From DASYAE01 sp036501535 (GTDB lineage: Bacteria; Actinomycetota; Actinomycetes; Streptomycetales; Catenulisporaceae): a stretch of 62,242 nt of DNA. Both the position numbers and the translations under genes were made by a program. Of this stretch, positions 8,519 through 17,469 are shown piece by piece. The DNA lies in the NCBI GenBank assembly GCA_036501535.1, contig DASYAE010000218.1:1-62242 (forward strand), given 5' to 3'. The notes below the pieces were generated by a model. That model was not told the DNA's origin and did no database searches. It was given only the letters and a program-made list of their open reading frames with translations. Every line of letters starts with the position of its first letter. Positions within the stretch are counted from its first letter, which is position 1.

Positions 8519-9145
8519 ATGAACGACGACGTTGCCGACCTGGCCGCGCAGATCGCCGCGAAGGCCACGGAGCTGACACAGGCCGTCCAGAGCGGCGCGG
8601 TGGTCTCGACCGAGCTGGTCGTGGTCCGGCTGGCCAAGGAGCTCAACGCTCTTACGGTCAGGGCGCTGCAGGCCGGTGTGACCGGGGCGCGCGACGCCGG
8701 GCACAGCTGGCAGGAGCTCGGGGACCTGCTCGGCGTCAGCCGCCAGGCCGCATTCCAGCGCTTCGGCCGCCCGGTCGACCCGCGGACGGGAGAGACGATG
8801 ACCACTGATCCGCTGCCCGGGGCCGCCGACCGCGCGGTCACCGTCCTGGCGGACTTCCTGGAGGGCAGGTTCGACGAGATCGTCGCCGGCTTCGACGGCG
8901 AGCTGGCGCAGCAGGCCGGCGGGCCGGACGCGGTGCTGCGCAGCCTGACCTCGGCTGCGCCCCAGATCGCGGCCATGGTCGGGCGGTACGAGCGGATGGG
9001 CGAGCCGGCGGTCTCCATGCGCGGCGCGCTGACCGAGGTCGACATCCCGCTCACGTTCGAGGCGGGCGAGATGAAAGGCCGGATCGTGTTCACCTTCGCG
9101 GGGAAGATCGCCGGACTGTTCGTCCTGCTGCCCGAAGCGCCCTGA
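8519..9145 (+). CDS. Small HTH protein with C-terminal DUF3887-like fold
   Basis: A 208-residue protein. The N-terminal 90 residues are helical and hold a probable helix-turn-helix, GHSWQELGDLLGVSRQAAFQRFG, of a kind common in actinobacteria. The C-terminal half (residues 105-205, VTVLADFLEGRFDEIVAGFDGEL to the IVFTFAGKIAGLFVLLP end) resembles NTF2-like/DUF3887 domains that follow such HTHs. I prefer ATG 8519 over TTG 8510. It is divergent from the flavin monooxygenase, and the TTGAC-type palindromes in the shared promoter region are the obvious candidates for its operators. Confidence 0.65.
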   Translation: MNDDVADLAAQIAAKATELTQAVQSGAVVSTELVVVRLAKELNALTVRALQAGVTGARDAGHSWQELGDLLGVSRQAAFQRFGRPVDPRTGETMTTDPLPGAADRAVTVLADFLEGRFDEIVAGFDGELAQQAGGPDAVLRSLTSAAPQIAAMVGRYERMGEPAVSMRGALTEVDIPLTFEAGEMKGRIVFTFAGKIAGLFVLLPEAP

Positions 9146-9403
9146 GCGCGGATCCGTCGCAGCGGCCTAATCCACCGGAACCACCGAAAACACCGAGTAC
9201 CGAACCAGTCGCGGGGAGCGGGGAGCCCGGCCGCGCCTCGACGGCAGAGCCCTGAGCCGTATCGGCTCCACGAGCCGACGCACCGCCCGGAGGGCCTCTG
9301 CCTGCGCATCGGGGGCCGGAGCGCGGCCTCCGCACACACCCGCACACCCCGCGCAGCACGACATCCGTCTGCTGATTCCCCCTGCCCGAGAGGTGGCCCC
9401 TCC

Positions 9404-9610
9404 ATGACTTCACATACTGCGATACCTTGGGCGGCGCTGGTCCCGCTCGCCGTCCTGGAGCTCTTCCTGCTGGTCTACTGCCTGGTCGACCTCGCCCGGC
9501 ATCCGAAGCCCCGGCACATCCCGCGCTGGGCCTGGGTGCTGATATGCCTGTTCGTCAATCCCTTGGGCGGCATCGCCTACCTGGTCATCGGGCGGAGCGA
9601 GGACCGGTGA
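9404..9610 (+). CDS. PLDc_N-type small membrane protein
   Basis: A 68-residue protein with two membrane helices (LVPLAVLELFLLVYCLVDL and WAWVLICLFVNPLGGIAYLVIG) and the NPLGGIAYL signature of phospholipase D-nuclease N-terminal (PLDc_N) domains. It has no catalytic part. Its TGA overlaps the GTG of the ABC ATPase by 4 bases; PLDc_N genes often lead such export operons in actinomycetes. It may help assemble or regulate the exporter. Confidence 0.8.
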   Translation: MTSHTAIPWAALVPLAVLELFLLVYCLVDLARHPKPRHIPRWAWVLICLFVNPLGGIAYLVIGRSEDR

Positions 9611-10596
9611 CCGCGCTCGCGGTCAGCACCACCGGCCTGGTGCGCGACTACGGCCGCGGCGCGGGGCTGCAGGGGGTGGACCTGCGCGTGCCGCGCCGCG
9701 GCGTATACGGGCTCGTCGGCCCGAACGGCGCGGGCAAGACCACGCTGCTGTCGATCCTGGCCGGGCTGCGCCGGGCCGACGCCGGGCGGGTGCGGCTGGA
9801 GGTCGATCCGGACCGGATCGCGGTCTGCCCGGACGCCCCGGAGTTCGAGCCCTGGCTCACCGCGGCGGAGGCGATGCGCCAGTCCCGCGGCCTGGCGGCG
9901 CGCGGTCGCGGCGGGCGGCGCGCAGCGCAGGCAACGAACGCAGCCCAGGCAGCCCAGGCAGCTGATACGTCGGACGAGGCCACCGCGCGGGTGCTGGCCG
10001 AGGTGGGCCTGGCCGAGGCGGCCGACCGGCGCACCGGCGGGTTCTCTCGCGGCATGGCCCAGCGGCTCGGCCTGGCCGTGGCCCTGGCGCTGGACCCGGA
10101 GCTGCTCATCCTCGACGAGCCGACCAGCGCGCTCGACCCGGCCGGCCGCGCGGAGATGCTCGCGCACGTCGCCCGGCTCGGCCGGGACCGCACGGTGATC
10201 TTCTCCAGCCACGTGCTGGCGGACGTGCAGCGGGTCGCCGGGACGGTGGGCGTGCTGGACCGCGGCAGGCTCCTGTTCCAGGGCCCCGTGCAGGACCTGA
10301 TCGACGAGTTCCTGCAGCCGGCCTGGGAGATCCGGGTGCGCGGCGGCGCGGACCGGCTGTGCGGGCTGCTGCGCCGGTGCGGCTGGGTCACCTCGGTCAC
10401 AGAACTCGACGACGACTCGGTCCGGGTGGAGGCCGCGGACACCGCCTCCGGCGAGCGCGGGCTGCCCGGGGTGATCGCCGAGGCGGGCGTCGCGCTCGTC
10501 GCCCTCCGGCCGCTCGACGCGGACCTGGAGGCCGCGTTCCTCGCCCTGACCGGCGGCGGCACGCGCCACGACGCGGATCGGGCGGAGACGGCGTGA
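9607..10596 (+). CDS. ABC transporter ATP-binding protein
   Basis: A 329-residue ATPase starting at GTG 9607 (translationally coupled). Walker A GPNGAGKTT (near residue 39), a diverged signature FSRGMAQRLG, Walker B LLILDEPTSALDP and the H-loop FSSHVL are all present. An Ala/Gln-rich insertion (ARGRGGRRAAQ to DTSDEA) sits between Walker A and the signature. The last 100 residues are the usual DUF4162-like tail of bacitracin/drug-export ATPases. It pairs with the permease that begins inside its stop codon. The exported substrate is unknown. Confidence 0.9.
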   Translation: MTALAVSTTGLVRDYGRGAGLQGVDLRVPRRGVYGLVGPNGAGKTTLLSILAGLRRADAGRVRLEVDPDRIAVCPDAPEFEPWLTAAEAMRQSRGLAARGRGGRRAAQATNAAQAAQAADTSDEATARVLAEVGLAEAADRRTGGFSRGMAQRLGLAVALALDPELLILDEPTSALDPAGRAEMLAHVARLGRDRTVIFSSHVLADVQRVAGTVGVLDRGRLLFQGPVQDLIDEFLQPAWEIRVRGGADRLCGLLRRCGWVTSVTELDDDSVRVEAADTASGERGLPGVIAEAGVALVALRPLDADLEAAFLALTGGGTRHDADRAETA

Positions 10597-11363
10597 ACGG
10601 CGAGCTCTCGGTCTGGCGGGTCGAGTGGATCAGGCTCCTGCGGACGCGGCGGTGGCTCGCGCTGGCCGGCGTGTTCGTGCTCTTCGGCTTCATCGGGCCG
10701 TTGGTGGCCAAGTACACGAACCAGCTGCTCAGCCATGCGGGCGGAAAGGGGACGCCGATCAAGATCATCGTGCCGCCGCCGGTGCCGGCCGACGGGGTGA
10801 CCGGGTACACCGGCAACGCCCTGCAGATCGGGCTCGTCGTCACCCTGGTGATCACCGCGTTCGCCTGCGCGATCGACGCGAGGCCGGCGCTGTCGGTGTT
10901 CTACCGCACCCGGGCCCGGCGCTTCGCCGACCTGGTGGTGCCGCGGTTCGCGGTCAGCGCGGTCGGCGCGGTCGTCGGCTACCTGCTGGGGCTGGCCGCC
11001 GCGTGGTACGAGACCGCGGTGCTGATCGGCGACCCCGGCGCGCTGCCGGTGCTCGAATCGGCGCTGGCCGGCTCGCTGTACCTGGTGTTCGCGGTTGCCG
11101 TGGCGGCGCTGACCGCCACGCTGGCGCGCAGCACCGTCGGCACGGTGGGGCTCGCGCTGGTCGTCATGCTCGCGCTGCCGAGCGTCGGGGCGATCCCGGG
11201 CGTCTCGCGATGGCTCCCCTCGGCGCTGGCCGGCGCGCCGGACGCCTTCCTGCGGCACACGAATCCGGATCATTATCAGCGGGCCCTGATCATCACGGTC
11301 CTGGCGACCGGCTGCGCGCTGGCGCTGGCGGTGCTGCGCGGCAGCCGCCGGGAAGTGCGCTGA
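10593..11363 (+). CDS. ABC-2 type permease
   Basis: A 256-residue membrane protein with about six hydrophobic segments (WLALAGVFVLFGFIGPLV, LQIGLVVTLVITAFACAI, VGAVVGYLLGLAAAW, SLYLVFAVAVAALTATLA, VGLALVVMLALPSVGAI, ALIITVLATGCALALAVL). It starts with GTG in a GTGA overlap with the ATPase. With the PLDc_N gene it forms a complete three-gene exporter operon. ABC-2 permeases of this type move antibiotics, lipids or toxic peptides; nothing here names the cargo. Confidence 0.85.
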   Translation: MNGELSVWRVEWIRLLRTRRWLALAGVFVLFGFIGPLVAKYTNQLLSHAGGKGTPIKIIVPPPVPADGVTGYTGNALQIGLVVTLVITAFACAIDARPALSVFYRTRARRFADLVVPRFAVSAVGAVVGYLLGLAAAWYETAVLIGDPGALPVLESALAGSLYLVFAVAVAALTATLARSTVGTVGLALVVMLALPSVGAIPGVSRWLPSALAGAPDAFLRHTNPDHYQRALIITVLATGCALALAVLRGSRREVR

Positions 11364-11433
11364 GCGGACCCGGCGCGCGGTTCCGGCGCCGCGCTGTCCA
11401 CGGCACCGGAACCGGCTTGAGGTCAGGGCCCGT

Positions 11434-12101
11434 TTATGACGGCGGGTAGACCGTGACGACGGTGACTGGCACGGTGGCCGACCCGCCGAGGCTGCTGGTG
11501 ATGGTGATGCTGCCCGGATCGGGGACCAGGGCCTTGTTGATCGACTGGACGCCCTCGCCGGTGTTGCTCATCGTCCCGATGACCGCGCCGCTGTTCACCG
11601 AGGTGATGGTGAGCGTGGCCCCGGTGTTGGCGTCGTACGCCACCGTGGTCAGCCGGGAGAGGTGGGTGTTCCAGACGGCGCCGGCGTCGACGATCCGGTC
11701 GAGGCTGCCGGTGCCTATGGTGATACTGAACTCCTGCTCGACCGACGGGCCGCCGGCCAGGTCGCTCACCTGGAGGGTGAAGGTGCTGGTCCCGGCCTTG
11801 GTCGGAACGCCGTAGAGCTGGCCGGCGATCAGCTGCCGGCCGGCAGGCTGCCGCTGACCAGGGTCCAGACATAGGGCGAGGACTCGGGGCCGTAGTAGGT
11901 CGGGCCGCCGGTGGCGTACGGGTCGGATTCGTAGTTCACGCCGACGTCCCCGACGCCCATCGAGCAGACCGCGCCGCTGCACACGTACGGCGCGGAGTAG
12001 ATGGAGAGCGGGGCCGTGGCCGCGGAGGCGGGCGCGGACACGCCCAGACCCGTCGCGAGCGCCGCACCGGCCGCAGCCAGAACGGTCGTCTTCCGTCGCA
12101 T
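11434..12101 (-). pseudogene. Secreted Ig-like protein, frameshifted
   Basis: The reading frame from ATG 12101 gives a signal peptide (MRRKTTVLAAAGAALATGLG to SAPASAA) and then a domain that stops early at VSGSLPAGS. The rest continues in another frame as QLIAGQLYGVPTKAGTSTF and runs to VVTVYPPS. Joined, it is a putative Ig (He_PIG) domain plus a second beta-domain, about 220 residues, secreted. The break falls in a 16-bp GC palindrome (GCTGCCGGCCGGCAGC, 11832-11847). One base is missing or extra: either a real frameshift or a sequencing error in a hard stretch. No neighbour shares an operon with it. Confidence 0.6.
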
Positions 12102-12343
12102 GGAGTTGCTCCAGAGTGCTGATATGCGTTGATAACCGGACATGTGAATCTCGATATTGCGCGACGACTGTCAGAACCCTGTCTACCGCCGCCACTGAAA
12201 CGGATTGACGACCACGGCAGTTCACCGCGACTCGGCCCGGCGGGAGCGTTCCCCGGGCGGCCGCGCTCGGCGCTGTGCACCACTGCGCCCCTTGCGCCCG
12301 CAACAGGGCTCTCATGTTCGTCCGGTGCTCGCCGCCCCGCAGG

Positions 12344-14128
12344 TCAGCTGCGGCTCACGGCGCGCCCGACGCCGGCCGCGATCGTGGTGGCCAGGATCCA
12401 GCCGGCCGCGGTGAGGAAGTAGGCGAGCCATGCATATCCGCCCTCTGCCGCGTACGCCCGGCCGACGCCGAAGTCGATGACCGGCAGCAGAAGGTCGAGC
12501 GAGTAGATCAGAGGGTTGAAGGGCGGGCTCGCGCCGGTGCCGGTCGCCGCCGGATGGTGCAGGCCGAACACGACGGTGCCCAGCGCGAGCAGCCCGGCCA
12601 GCCAGGCCACCGCGCGCCACGGACGGTACCCGTAGCCGACCACGACATCCTGCAGCAGGCCCCAGATACGGGCCGGGGCGGGCAGGGTGCGGCGGCGGGC
12701 GCGCTGGCGGGCCAGCAGGATGAAGCGGGCCTCGTCGTCGTGGCCGATGCGGCGGTAGTGCGCGGCGAGCTGTTCGTAGGGGTCCGGCAGGTAGGCGGAG
12801 CGGTCGTCGCGCTCGATCCAGCGCAGCCGCTCGGTGGCGGGCCGCGGGTCGGCGAGCTGGTCGTAGCGCAGGCCGTCGAGCCGCAGCGCGGTCGGCCAGG
12901 TCTCGGGCCGGTCGCGCAGAATGCCGATCTCGGCGTGGCTGAGGTCGACCCGTTCCGGCACGTTCTCAGTGCACAGATCCAGTTCCCGGACCGTGGCGCG
13001 AGTCAGGGTGAGCGCGAAGGCGCCGTTCGTGGCCAGCACGGCCTGGTCGAAATTGAGGATGCCGTTGACGCGGGCGCCGTTGAGCCGGACCGGGCCCTGG
13101 GCGGTGAAGCCGTCGTAGCAGTGCACGTCGCCGACCACCGTCACGGACCGTCCCGTGAACGCCGGACCGTCCGGGTTGACGAGCATCGCGCCCTCCAGCC
13201 GCACGCTCGCGCCAACCACCGCGCGCGAGATGTCGATCCCGCCCTCGGCAGTGAAGTCCGGCGTAAGGCGCAGATCCTCGCCCACGTGCGCGGCGACAGC
13301 GTGCAGCGCTGTGCCGTCAGCGCGCAGCCGCGCTCCGGCAAACCACGCGCCGCCAGCGATCCGCGTACCGCGTATCCGCAGTTGGCCCTCGGTCTCGATC
13401 CCGTCACAGGCGAGCAGGCCGCCGATCTCGGCCACGGAGGCGTAGAGTGCGATGCCCCCCGGCTTGCGCAGCCTCGCGCCTTCGAACCGCGCGTCGCCGT
13501 CGATCCGGGCGCCGCGCAGGTCAACCCCGCCGCGCGCCGCGAATCCGTCGCGGCACGAGACGTCGCCGTGGATCTCGGCCCGGCGCGCGAAGATCGCGTC
13601 CCCGTCCGGGTTCACGACGTCGGCGCCGTCGAGTTGCAGGGCGCCGGTCACCCGGGTGCCCTCCAGCTTGAGGCCGCCCTCGATCCGGCACCCGCCGAGC
13701 CGCAGGTTGCCCTCGACGACGGCGAGCGAGGCGTCCAGGCCGCCACGCAGGTGCGAGCCGACCAGACTGACCTGCCTCGTCTCGGTGCCGTACATATATA
13801 TGCGCTCGAGGATGCAGCAGTTCTTCAGCCGAAGGTGGTGGTGCAGCTCGGCGTAATCGACGTCGAAGACGCCCTCGATGCGCGCTCCGGCCAGCCGCAC
13901 CGCGGCGATGTGGCCGGGCTCCGCCTCGCTCGCGCCGAGCAGCAGGGTGACGATCGTCCGGGCCCGCACGACGCGCTCCGGGCCCCAGTCGTCGGCGCGG
14001 GCCGGATCGTCGACCTCCGGGTCGCCGACGGTGAAGTCGACCTCGGCCCCGGTCCTGAAGGCCGCCCACACCCGCCGCTCCGCCTCGGTCGGCTCCCCCG
14101 GTCCTCCCGGCTCCCCCGGCTCTCCCAT
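12344..14128 (-). CDS. Beta-helix-repeat protein with C-terminal membrane helices
   Basis: A 594-residue protein. Residues 60-420 hold many turns of a right-handed beta-helix with repeating G-A/x-R/x patterns (RLAGARIEGVF, NLRLGGCRIEGGL, ALQLDGADVV, DARFEGARLR, QLRIRGTRIAGG). The C-terminal 150 residues have at least two strong membrane helices (AVAWLAGLLALGTVVFGL and AWLAYFLTAAGWILATTIAAGVG). Streptomyces homologs are called membrane-associated oxidoreductase, but no redox motif is visible. It starts 4 bp after the nitrilase gene and is in its operon, so it may tether or serve that enzyme. Function not known. Confidence 0.6.
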   Translation of the reverse strand: MGEPGEPGGPGEPTEAERRVWAAFRTGAEVDFTVGDPEVDDPARADDWGPERVVRARTIVTLLLGASEAEPGHIAAVRLAGARIEGVFDVDYAELHHHLRLKNCCILERIYMYGTETRQVSLVGSHLRGGLDASLAVVEGNLRLGGCRIEGGLKLEGTRVTGALQLDGADVVNPDGDAIFARRAEIHGDVSCRDGFAARGGVDLRGARIDGDARFEGARLRKPGGIALYASVAEIGGLLACDGIETEGQLRIRGTRIAGGAWFAGARLRADGTALHAVAAHVGEDLRLTPDFTAEGGIDISRAVVGASVRLEGAMLVNPDGPAFTGRSVTVVGDVHCYDGFTAQGPVRLNGARVNGILNFDQAVLATNGAFALTLTRATVRELDLCTENVPERVDLSHAEIGILRDRPETWPTALRLDGLRYDQLADPRPATERLRWIERDDRSAYLPDPYEQLAAHYRRIGHDDEARFILLARQRARRRTLPAPARIWGLLQDVVVGYGYRPWRAVAWLAGLLALGTVVFGLHHPAATGTGASPPFNPLIYSLDLLLPVIDFGVGRAYAAEGGYAWLAYFLTAAGWILATTIAAGVGRAVSRS

Positions 14129-14132
14129 CGGT

Positions 14133-14942
14133 TCAGACTAACGGTCCGTAGAGGTCCGGGCGGCGGTCGGCGAACAGGTCGTTGTTGGGCGAGAGCGTCT
14201 TGTCGCGGGTCAGGGCGAGGTCGACCTCGGCGCTGGCCTCGCCGTCCGGGCCGACGGCCGCGATCCGCCAGCCGTGCTCGCCGATGATCGAGGTCCCCTC
14301 GGTCCACTCCTGTCCGCGCTCGGTGCCGGACCGGTCGCAGCAGGCCACGACGACGCGGTTGACCCGCGCCGCGGCCTGCACGATCAGCACCTCCGAGGGC
14401 CGCTCGCCCTCGGGCACCTCGGACCTCGGCCAGTTGGTGGGGATCGCCAGCAGGTCCGCGCCGGCCAGCGCGGTCAGCCGGGTGTACTCGGGGAATTCGA
14501 GGTCGTAGCAGATCAGCACGGCGATCCGGCCGAACGCGGTCGGCACGACCGGCGGCGGCTGCGATCCGGCGGCGAAGAACAGCTTCTCCCGGTCCCAGAG
14601 GTGGGCCTTGCGATACACGGCGAGCACGCCGGTCGCGTCCAGGATCAGGGCGCTGTTGTAGACGGCGCCGTCCGCGCCGAGCTCGGCGAAGCCGCAGACC
14701 ACGACCGAGCCGCCGGAGACGGCCGCCGCCCACTCGCCGACCATCGGGTCGTCCGGCGTGATCGCGCAGCGGCGCGCCTCGTCCGCGGACTCGAACACGT
14801 ACCCTGACGTGGCGAGCTCGGGCAGCACGAGGATGTCGGCGCCCGCCGAGGTCGCCTCGGCCACGGTCCGCACGATCATCCGCTGGTTGGCCTCGAGGTC
14901 GGCGATGCGCGGCGCGAGCTGGCGGCAGACGATGCGGGTCAT
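14133..14942 (-). CDS. Carbon-nitrogen hydrolase (nitrilase superfamily)
   Basis: A 269-residue enzyme with the Glu-Lys-Cys triad: LPELATSGY (Glu near 48), YRKAHLWDREK (Lys near 115) and LICYDLEFPEYTR (Cys near 152). Length matches the family. Such enzymes hydrolyse amides or nitriles. ATG 14942 is preferred over an upstream in-frame ATG at 15005 because AAGGAGGAGCAGCGG precedes it. It is first in an operon with the beta-helix membrane protein. The substrate is not apparent. Confidence 0.85.
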   Translation of the reverse strand: MTRIVCRQLAPRIADLEANQRMIVRTVAEATSAGADILVLPELATSGYVFESADEARRCAITPDDPMVGEWAAAVSGGSVVVCGFAELGADGAVYNSALILDATGVLAVYRKAHLWDREKLFFAAGSQPPPVVPTAFGRIAVLICYDLEFPEYTRLTALAGADLLAIPTNWPRSEVPEGERPSEVLIVQAAARVNRVVVACCDRSGTERGQEWTEGTSIIGEHGWRIAAVGPDGEASAEVDLALTRDKTLSPNNDLFADRRPDLYGPLV

Positions 14943-15006
14943 CCGCTGCTCCTCCTTCGGGTGCGGTCCGCCGTCCACGATAGCCCGGCGACGATCACCG
15001 TCCAAT

Positions 15007-15043
15007 GCGGCGGGACCCCGTGCGTCGCACGGGGTCCCGCCGC
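15007..15043 (-). terminator. Perfect 18-bp stem terminator
   Basis: An inverted repeat of 18 bp (arm begins GCGGCGGGACCCCG) around a single central base lies 8 bp past the stop of the ABC permease and upstream of the nitrilase. It probably terminates the YceI-ABC operon. Confidence 0.7.
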
Positions 15044-15050
15044 GGCCCCC

Positions 15051-15851
15051 TTATTCGGGCCGCGGATCCCACCGGAAGCGGCGGATCGCGACCAGCGAGC
15101 CGACTGCGCCCCAGACCAGCAGCACGCCGAGGTCGCCCCAGGCGAAGCCGCCGTGCTCGGCGAACGGTCCGAGCAGCGCCTGGTTGAACGGCCGCACCGG
15201 CAGCAGGCCGGTGACCCGGGTCAGCGCCGCCGAGTGGATCGGCATGTAGGTCCCCGAGACGAACAGGAGCGGGAACAGGACGAACTGGACCACTGCGGGC
15301 GCGGCCTCCGCGTTACGGATCAGCGAGGCCACTGCGACGCCCAGGGCGCAGAAGCAGGCGGCGCCGAGCACCAGGGCCAGCGCGACCGCGGCCCAGTGCG
15401 TCGGCAGCGGGACGCCGAAGACCGAGCCGATCGCCACGATGAGCGCGACGTCGATGACGCTGACCACGATGCAGTGCGCGAGCAGCCCGACGAAGTACAT
15501 CCAGGCCGGCAGCGGGGTCGCCCGCACCCGTTTGAGGATCCCGTCCTGCCGCCGCGTGGCCAGCACGATCGCCAGCTGGCTGTAGCAGGCGCCCAGCACG
15601 GAGAGTGCGGCGATCGTCGGGACGTAGTACTGCAGCGCGGAGAGCCCGTAGAAGTAGGAGTCGCCCGAGGCGCCGTTGAACAGGGCGCCGAAGACGGTGA
15701 CGATCACGACCGGGAAGACGAAGGTGAAGAACGCGCTCTGCGGGTTGCGCCAGAACGACAGCTGCTCGTAGCGGATCTGATGCCACAACAGGGCGAGGTC
15801 GCCACGCCGCCCCCGCTGCGCTTGGTCTGCATGGATGACCGCCGTGCTCAT
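15051..15851 (-). CDS. ABC-2 type permease (DrrB-like)
   Basis: A 266-residue protein with six membrane helices: FFTFVFPVVIVTVFGALF, YYVPTIAALSVLGACYS, YFVGLLAHCIVVSVIDVALI, WAAVALALVLGAACFCALGVAV, VVQFVLFPLLFVSGTYM, VLLVWGAVGSLVAI. It starts in an ATGA overlap with the ATPase gene. It is the last gene of the YceI-ATPase-permease operon and ends at a strong hairpin. DrrAB-type pairs export antibiotics or lipids. The divergent two-component system is a likely regulator. Confidence 0.85.
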   Translation of the reverse strand: MSTAVIHADQAQRGRRGDLALLWHQIRYEQLSFWRNPQSAFFTFVFPVVIVTVFGALFNGASGDSYFYGLSALQYYVPTIAALSVLGACYSQLAIVLATRRQDGILKRVRATPLPAWMYFVGLLAHCIVVSVIDVALIVAIGSVFGVPLPTHWAAVALALVLGAACFCALGVAVASLIRNAEAAPAVVQFVLFPLLFVSGTYMPIHSAALTRVTGLLPVRPFNQALLGPFAEHGGFAWGDLGVLLVWGAVGSLVAIRRFRWDPRPE

Positions 15852-16792
15852 CGTCCGGTCCTCTCTTCCCCTCGTTCGGGTGACTTCTGTTCAGCGACTT
15901 CGGTCAGCTGAAGGTAGATGTCCTCCAGGCTCGGCCGGTCGACGGTCAGCTGCTCCAGGGCCGTGCCGCGGTTCAGGGCCCAGTCCGTCAGCTGATGCAG
16001 CGTCTTGGTCGGCTCATCGCTCTCGATGCTGATCAGGCAGCCGTCGACGCTCGGAGCGACCTCGATCGGCAGGTCGCCTATCGCACAGCCCTCCGGCAGC
16101 GCGAACCGGACGCGTGCCCGTGCCATGTCGCGCCCGCCGAGCGTCGCCGGCGTCCCCTCCGCCACGATCCGGCCGCCCGCGATCACCGCGACCCGGTCGG
16201 CCAGTTCCTGCGCCTCCTCCATATAGTGCGTGGTGAGCAGGATCGTGGTGCCGGCGTCGCGCAGGTCGCGCACCACCTGCCAGGCGCCGCGCCGCGCGGT
16301 CGGGTCGAAGCCGGTCGTCGGCTCGTCCAGGAACAGCAGCCGCGGGCCGCCGATCATCCCGAGCGCGAGGTCGAGCCGCCGCTTCTGCCCCCCGGACAGC
16401 GACCTGACCTTCCGCCGCTCCAGCCCGGCGAGCCCCACCAGCCCGATCACCTCGCCGACGTCCCGCGGCGCCGGGTAGTAGCCCGCGTTGCGGGCGAGCG
16501 TCTCACGGACCGTCAGGTAGGGCTCGACCGCGATGTCCTGGAGGACGAGCCCGATCTGCTCCCGCAGCGCCCGGCCCCTGCCCCGGTCGCTGGGGTCGCA
16601 GCCGAGCACCTCGACGCGCCCGGCGTCGCGGTTCCGGAACCCCTCGAGAATCTCCAGGGTGGTGGTCTTGCCCGCCCCATTCGGGCCGAGCAGCGCGAAG
16701 ATCTCGCCCTGCGCGACGGTGAAGTCGATGCCGCGCACCGCTTCCACCGCCGCGTAGCTCTTGCGCAGCCCGGAGACCACGACCGCGTTCAT
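15848..16792 (-). CDS. ABC transporter ATP-binding protein (DrrA-like)
   Basis: A 314-residue ATPase: Walker A GPNGAGKTT, Q-loop LVLQDI, signature LSGGQKRR, Walker B LLFLDEPTTGFDP, H-loop TTHYMEEA. The C-terminal extension (residues 220-314) is usual for DrrA/NodI-type exporters. Its ATG overlaps the YceI stop and its stop overlaps the permease start, so all three are translationally coupled. Confidence 0.92.
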   Translation of the reverse strand: MNAVVVSGLRKSYAAVEAVRGIDFTVAQGEIFALLGPNGAGKTTTLEILEGFRNRDAGRVEVLGCDPSDRGRGRALREQIGLVLQDIAVEPYLTVRETLARNAGYYPAPRDVGEVIGLVGLAGLERRKVRSLSGGQKRRLDLALGMIGGPRLLFLDEPTTGFDPTARRGAWQVVRDLRDAGTTILLTTHYMEEAQELADRVAVIAGGRIVAEGTPATLGGRDMARARVRFALPEGCAIGDLPIEVAPSVDGCLISIESDEPTKTLHQLTDWALNRGTALEQLTVDRPSLEDIYLQLTEVAEQKSPERGEERTGR

Positions 16793-17310
16793 CGCTTGAC
16801 GCACCGGACTTTCACGACGACGTTCAGGTACCGGCCGGCCATCCCCGGCGAGCCCGTCACGCCGAACTCGGTGCGGTCGATGCGCGCGGCCGCCTTGGCG
16901 GTGAACGAGTCCGAGGCGACGTCGACCGAGCCCGGCTTGATCTCGAAGGTCACCGGCCGGGTCACGCCGTGCGCGGTCAGCTCGCCCGCCAGCGCCGTCC
17001 CGGCGAGGCCGGTGGAGACGAAGACGATCAGCGGGAAGCGCTCGACGTCGAGGAACTTGACCGAGCGCACGACGCCGTCGCGCATCGGGTTGAGAGTGCG
17101 GAAGGTCGCCGCGTCGGCCTCGATCCGGACGCTGGACTCGGCGATCGGCTCGTTGACGTCGACGACGCCGGCGCGGATGGAGAAGTGGCCGCGCACCGGC
17201 GCGATGCCGAACATGTGGCGGGTGCGGAAGGTGATGGACGACGCGGCGGGATCGACCGTGTAGCGGCCGAGCTGCGGCGTGGTCTCCGTGGGGAGCTGGG
17301 AAATGGACAT
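16789..17310 (-). CDS. YceI family lipid-binding protein
   Basis: A 173-residue lipocalin-like YceI protein: RYTVDPAASSITFRTRHMFG, TLNPMRDGVVRSVKFLDVERFP, LTAHGVTRPVTF. The family fold binds isoprenoid or fatty-acyl chains. ATG 17310 is chosen because it begins the conserved part and has GGAG just upstream. There is no signal peptide, so it is cytoplasmic. It leads the operon of a DrrAB-like exporter, which suggests the cargo may be a lipid; that is inference. Confidence 0.85.
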   Translation of the reverse strand: MSISQLPTETTPQLGRYTVDPAASSITFRTRHMFGIAPVRGHFSIRAGVVDVNEPIAESSVRIEADAATFRTLNPMRDGVVRSVKFLDVERFPLIVFVSTGLAGTALAGELTAHGVTRPVTFEIKPGSVDVASDSFTAKAAARIDRTEFGVTGSPGMAGRYLNVVVKVRCVKR

Positions 17311-17386
17311 GACTCCATTGCACGGTGCGGGGCGGGTGCGGCGGCAGGGCGAGCAGTCGGTACCGGGGCCGACGAACGTCGGGAGC

Positions 17387-17405
17387 GTCGCGTGGCGCAT
17401 GCGAC
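17387..17405. promoter_or_regulatory. Near-palindrome between divergent operons
   Basis: GTCGCGTG-GCG-CATGCGAC has 8-bp arms with one mismatch. It sits between the YceI-ABC operon (77 bp from its start) and the histidine kinase gene (65 bp from its start), a good position for the response regulator of the kinase to control both. Confidence 0.4.
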
Positions 17406-17469
17406 TTTCGTAGGTTTCCGGACCGCCGATGGTCGCGCGTTGACGCCGGCCGCGTGCGGATGAATTACC

